Origin: JBPOIS01 sp052034295
Lineage (GTDB): Bacteria; Pseudomonadota; Gammaproteobacteria; Pseudomonadales; Moraxellaceae
Direction: 5' to 3'
Assembly: GCA_052034295.1 (NCBI GenBank)
Contig: JBPOIS010000061.1
Coordinates: 1 to 5,106 of the forward strand
Length of the DNA: 5,106 nucleotides
Shown here one piece after another: positions 4,865 to 5,106 of this stretch (its first letter is position 1; every line of letters begins with the position of its first letter). Both the position numbers and the translations under genes were made by a program. Below the pieces are notes generated by a model that saw nothing but the letters and a program-made list of their open reading frames with translations, had not been told where the DNA came from and did not search any database.

Positions 4865-4901
4865 TCGCCGAAGGCTGGGCCCGGCATGCTGAGCACAATC
4901 G

Positions 4902-4952
4902 GGCTTCAACGTCGCTCAGGCTTAAACGTCGCGCAGGCTTCGACTACGCTCA
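4902..4952 (+). repeat. Three tandem 17-bp repeats
   Basis: Exactly contiguous units at 4902-4918 (GGCTTCAACGTCGCTCA), 4919-4935 (GGCTTAAACGTCGCGCA) and 4936-4952 (GGCTTCGACTACGCTCA). Units 1 and 2 agree at 15 of 17 positions; units 1 and 3 agree at 14. A fourth diverged copy stands apart at 5015-5031 and an inverted copy at 4973-4989. Period 17 is not a multiple of 3, consistent with non-coding DNA. Confidence 0.75.
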
Positions 4953-4987
4953 GCCTGCGCAAGCCTGCTCCCTGAGCGAAGTCGAAG
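4931..4987. repeat. Composite palindrome with competing stems
   Basis: CTTCGACTACGCTCAG (4938-4953) and CTGAGCGAAGTCGAAG (4972-4987) are inverted copies at 15 of 16 positions with an 18-nt spacer. Overlapping alternatives are GCGCAGGC (4931-4938) with GCCTGCGC (4953-4960), and GCAGGCTT (4933-4940) with AAGCCTGC (4961-4968), both perfect 8-bp matches. The outer arms resemble the common CTGAGCGAAGTCGAAG-type repeats scattered through many bacterial genomes. Confidence 0.75.
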
Positions 4988-5014
4988 GGCGCGCAGCCGA
5001 AGGCAATGCAACCG

Positions 5015-5031
5015 GGCTTCGAAGCCGCTCA
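5015..5031 (+). repeat. Diverged fourth copy of the 17-bp repeat
   Basis: GGCTTCGAAGCCGCTCA agrees at 14 of 17 positions with the unit at 4936-4952. Its changes create a local GGCTTCGAAGCC perfect 12-bp palindrome (5015-5026). Confidence 0.55.
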
Positions 5032-5070
5032 GCCCACGGCAGCGGTGCCCGGCGACGGCTGGGACTGCGG

Positions 5071-5106
5071 TGCGATGGGTTTTCGCAACGTCCACCCTAC
5101 AAACCC
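5071..5106. repeat. Partial widespread intergenic repeat at the window edge
   Basis: GCGATGGGTTTTCGCAACG followed by TCCACCCTACAAACCC resembles the GTAGGGTGG-type intergenic repeat seen, on the opposite strand, in many gamma- and betaproteobacteria. The resemblance is from memory. It continues to the window edge and may be cut off. Confidence 0.35.

Larger units (their letters stand above)
4650..5106. other. Gene-free region of REP-like intergenic repeats
   Basis: No credible gene lies in these 457 bp. The open frames here are short, use low-complexity arginine-, proline- and alanine-rich translations, have no ribosome binding sites and run through the palindromes. The region holds a weak hairpin after the DUF2797 gene, a perfect 10-bp palindrome (4839-4864), tandem and inverted 17-bp repeats (4902-5031), a direct repeat GCCGAAGGC (4867-4875 and 4996-5004), and a terminal motif resembling a widespread intergenic repeat. 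It looks like a mosaic of decayed repetitive extragenic elements. Confidence 0.7.

Noticed and set aside
4612..4896. Small minus-strand open frame in the right-hand intergenic region
   Set aside because: It translates through the REP-like palindrome, has no ribosome binding site seen, and resembles spurious proteins called over intergenic repeats.
4902..4952. CRISPR-like array
   Set aside because: The 17-bp units abut with no spacers and no cas genes are present.

Overview
The window is high-GC DNA from a pseudomonadotal genome, most likely a gammaproteobacterium of the Pseudomonas/Oceanospirillales type. The basis is the gene set (YebC of standard length, an EmrE-like SMR pump, a DUF2797 protein, a DUF6231-like protein) and REP-like intergenic repeats of a kind common in these groups. 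The genus cannot be fixed from the sequence. No mobile element, tRNA, rRNA or CRISPR array is visible; this looks like chromosomal housekeeping DNA.

Layout. Positions 102-629 (+) encode an exported DUF2147 protein behind an operator-like dyad. It converges on yebC (1425-679, -), with a strong hairpin between the two stops. yebC is divergent from a six-transmembrane voltage-gated-type potassium channel (1561-2373, +) that has a C-terminal zinc ribbon. After a 148-bp leader with alternative hairpins comes an SMR multidrug/cation exporter (2522-2851, +). It converges, 24 bp apart, on a yidD homologue (3154-2876, -). Upstream of yidD on the same strand is a DUF6231-like gene (3707-3222, -). These two are divergent from a DUF2797 cysteine-rich protein (3786-4649, +) across a 78-bp region containing a G/C-rich hairpin with a T-tract. 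Positions 4650-5106 have no credible gene and hold a cluster of palindromes and a tandem array of 17-bp repeats.

The genes are mostly independent units in alternating orientation rather than one pathway. Loose themes are the cell envelope and ion or cation transport (channel, SMR pump, YidD, exported DUF2147 protein) and translation (YebC). The points most worth following up are the GIY-YIG-like core inferred in the DUF2797 protein, the structured leader of the SMR gene, the terminator-like structure ahead of the DUF6231-like gene, and the 17-bp repeat cluster at the right end. No wholly new multi-gene system was recognised.
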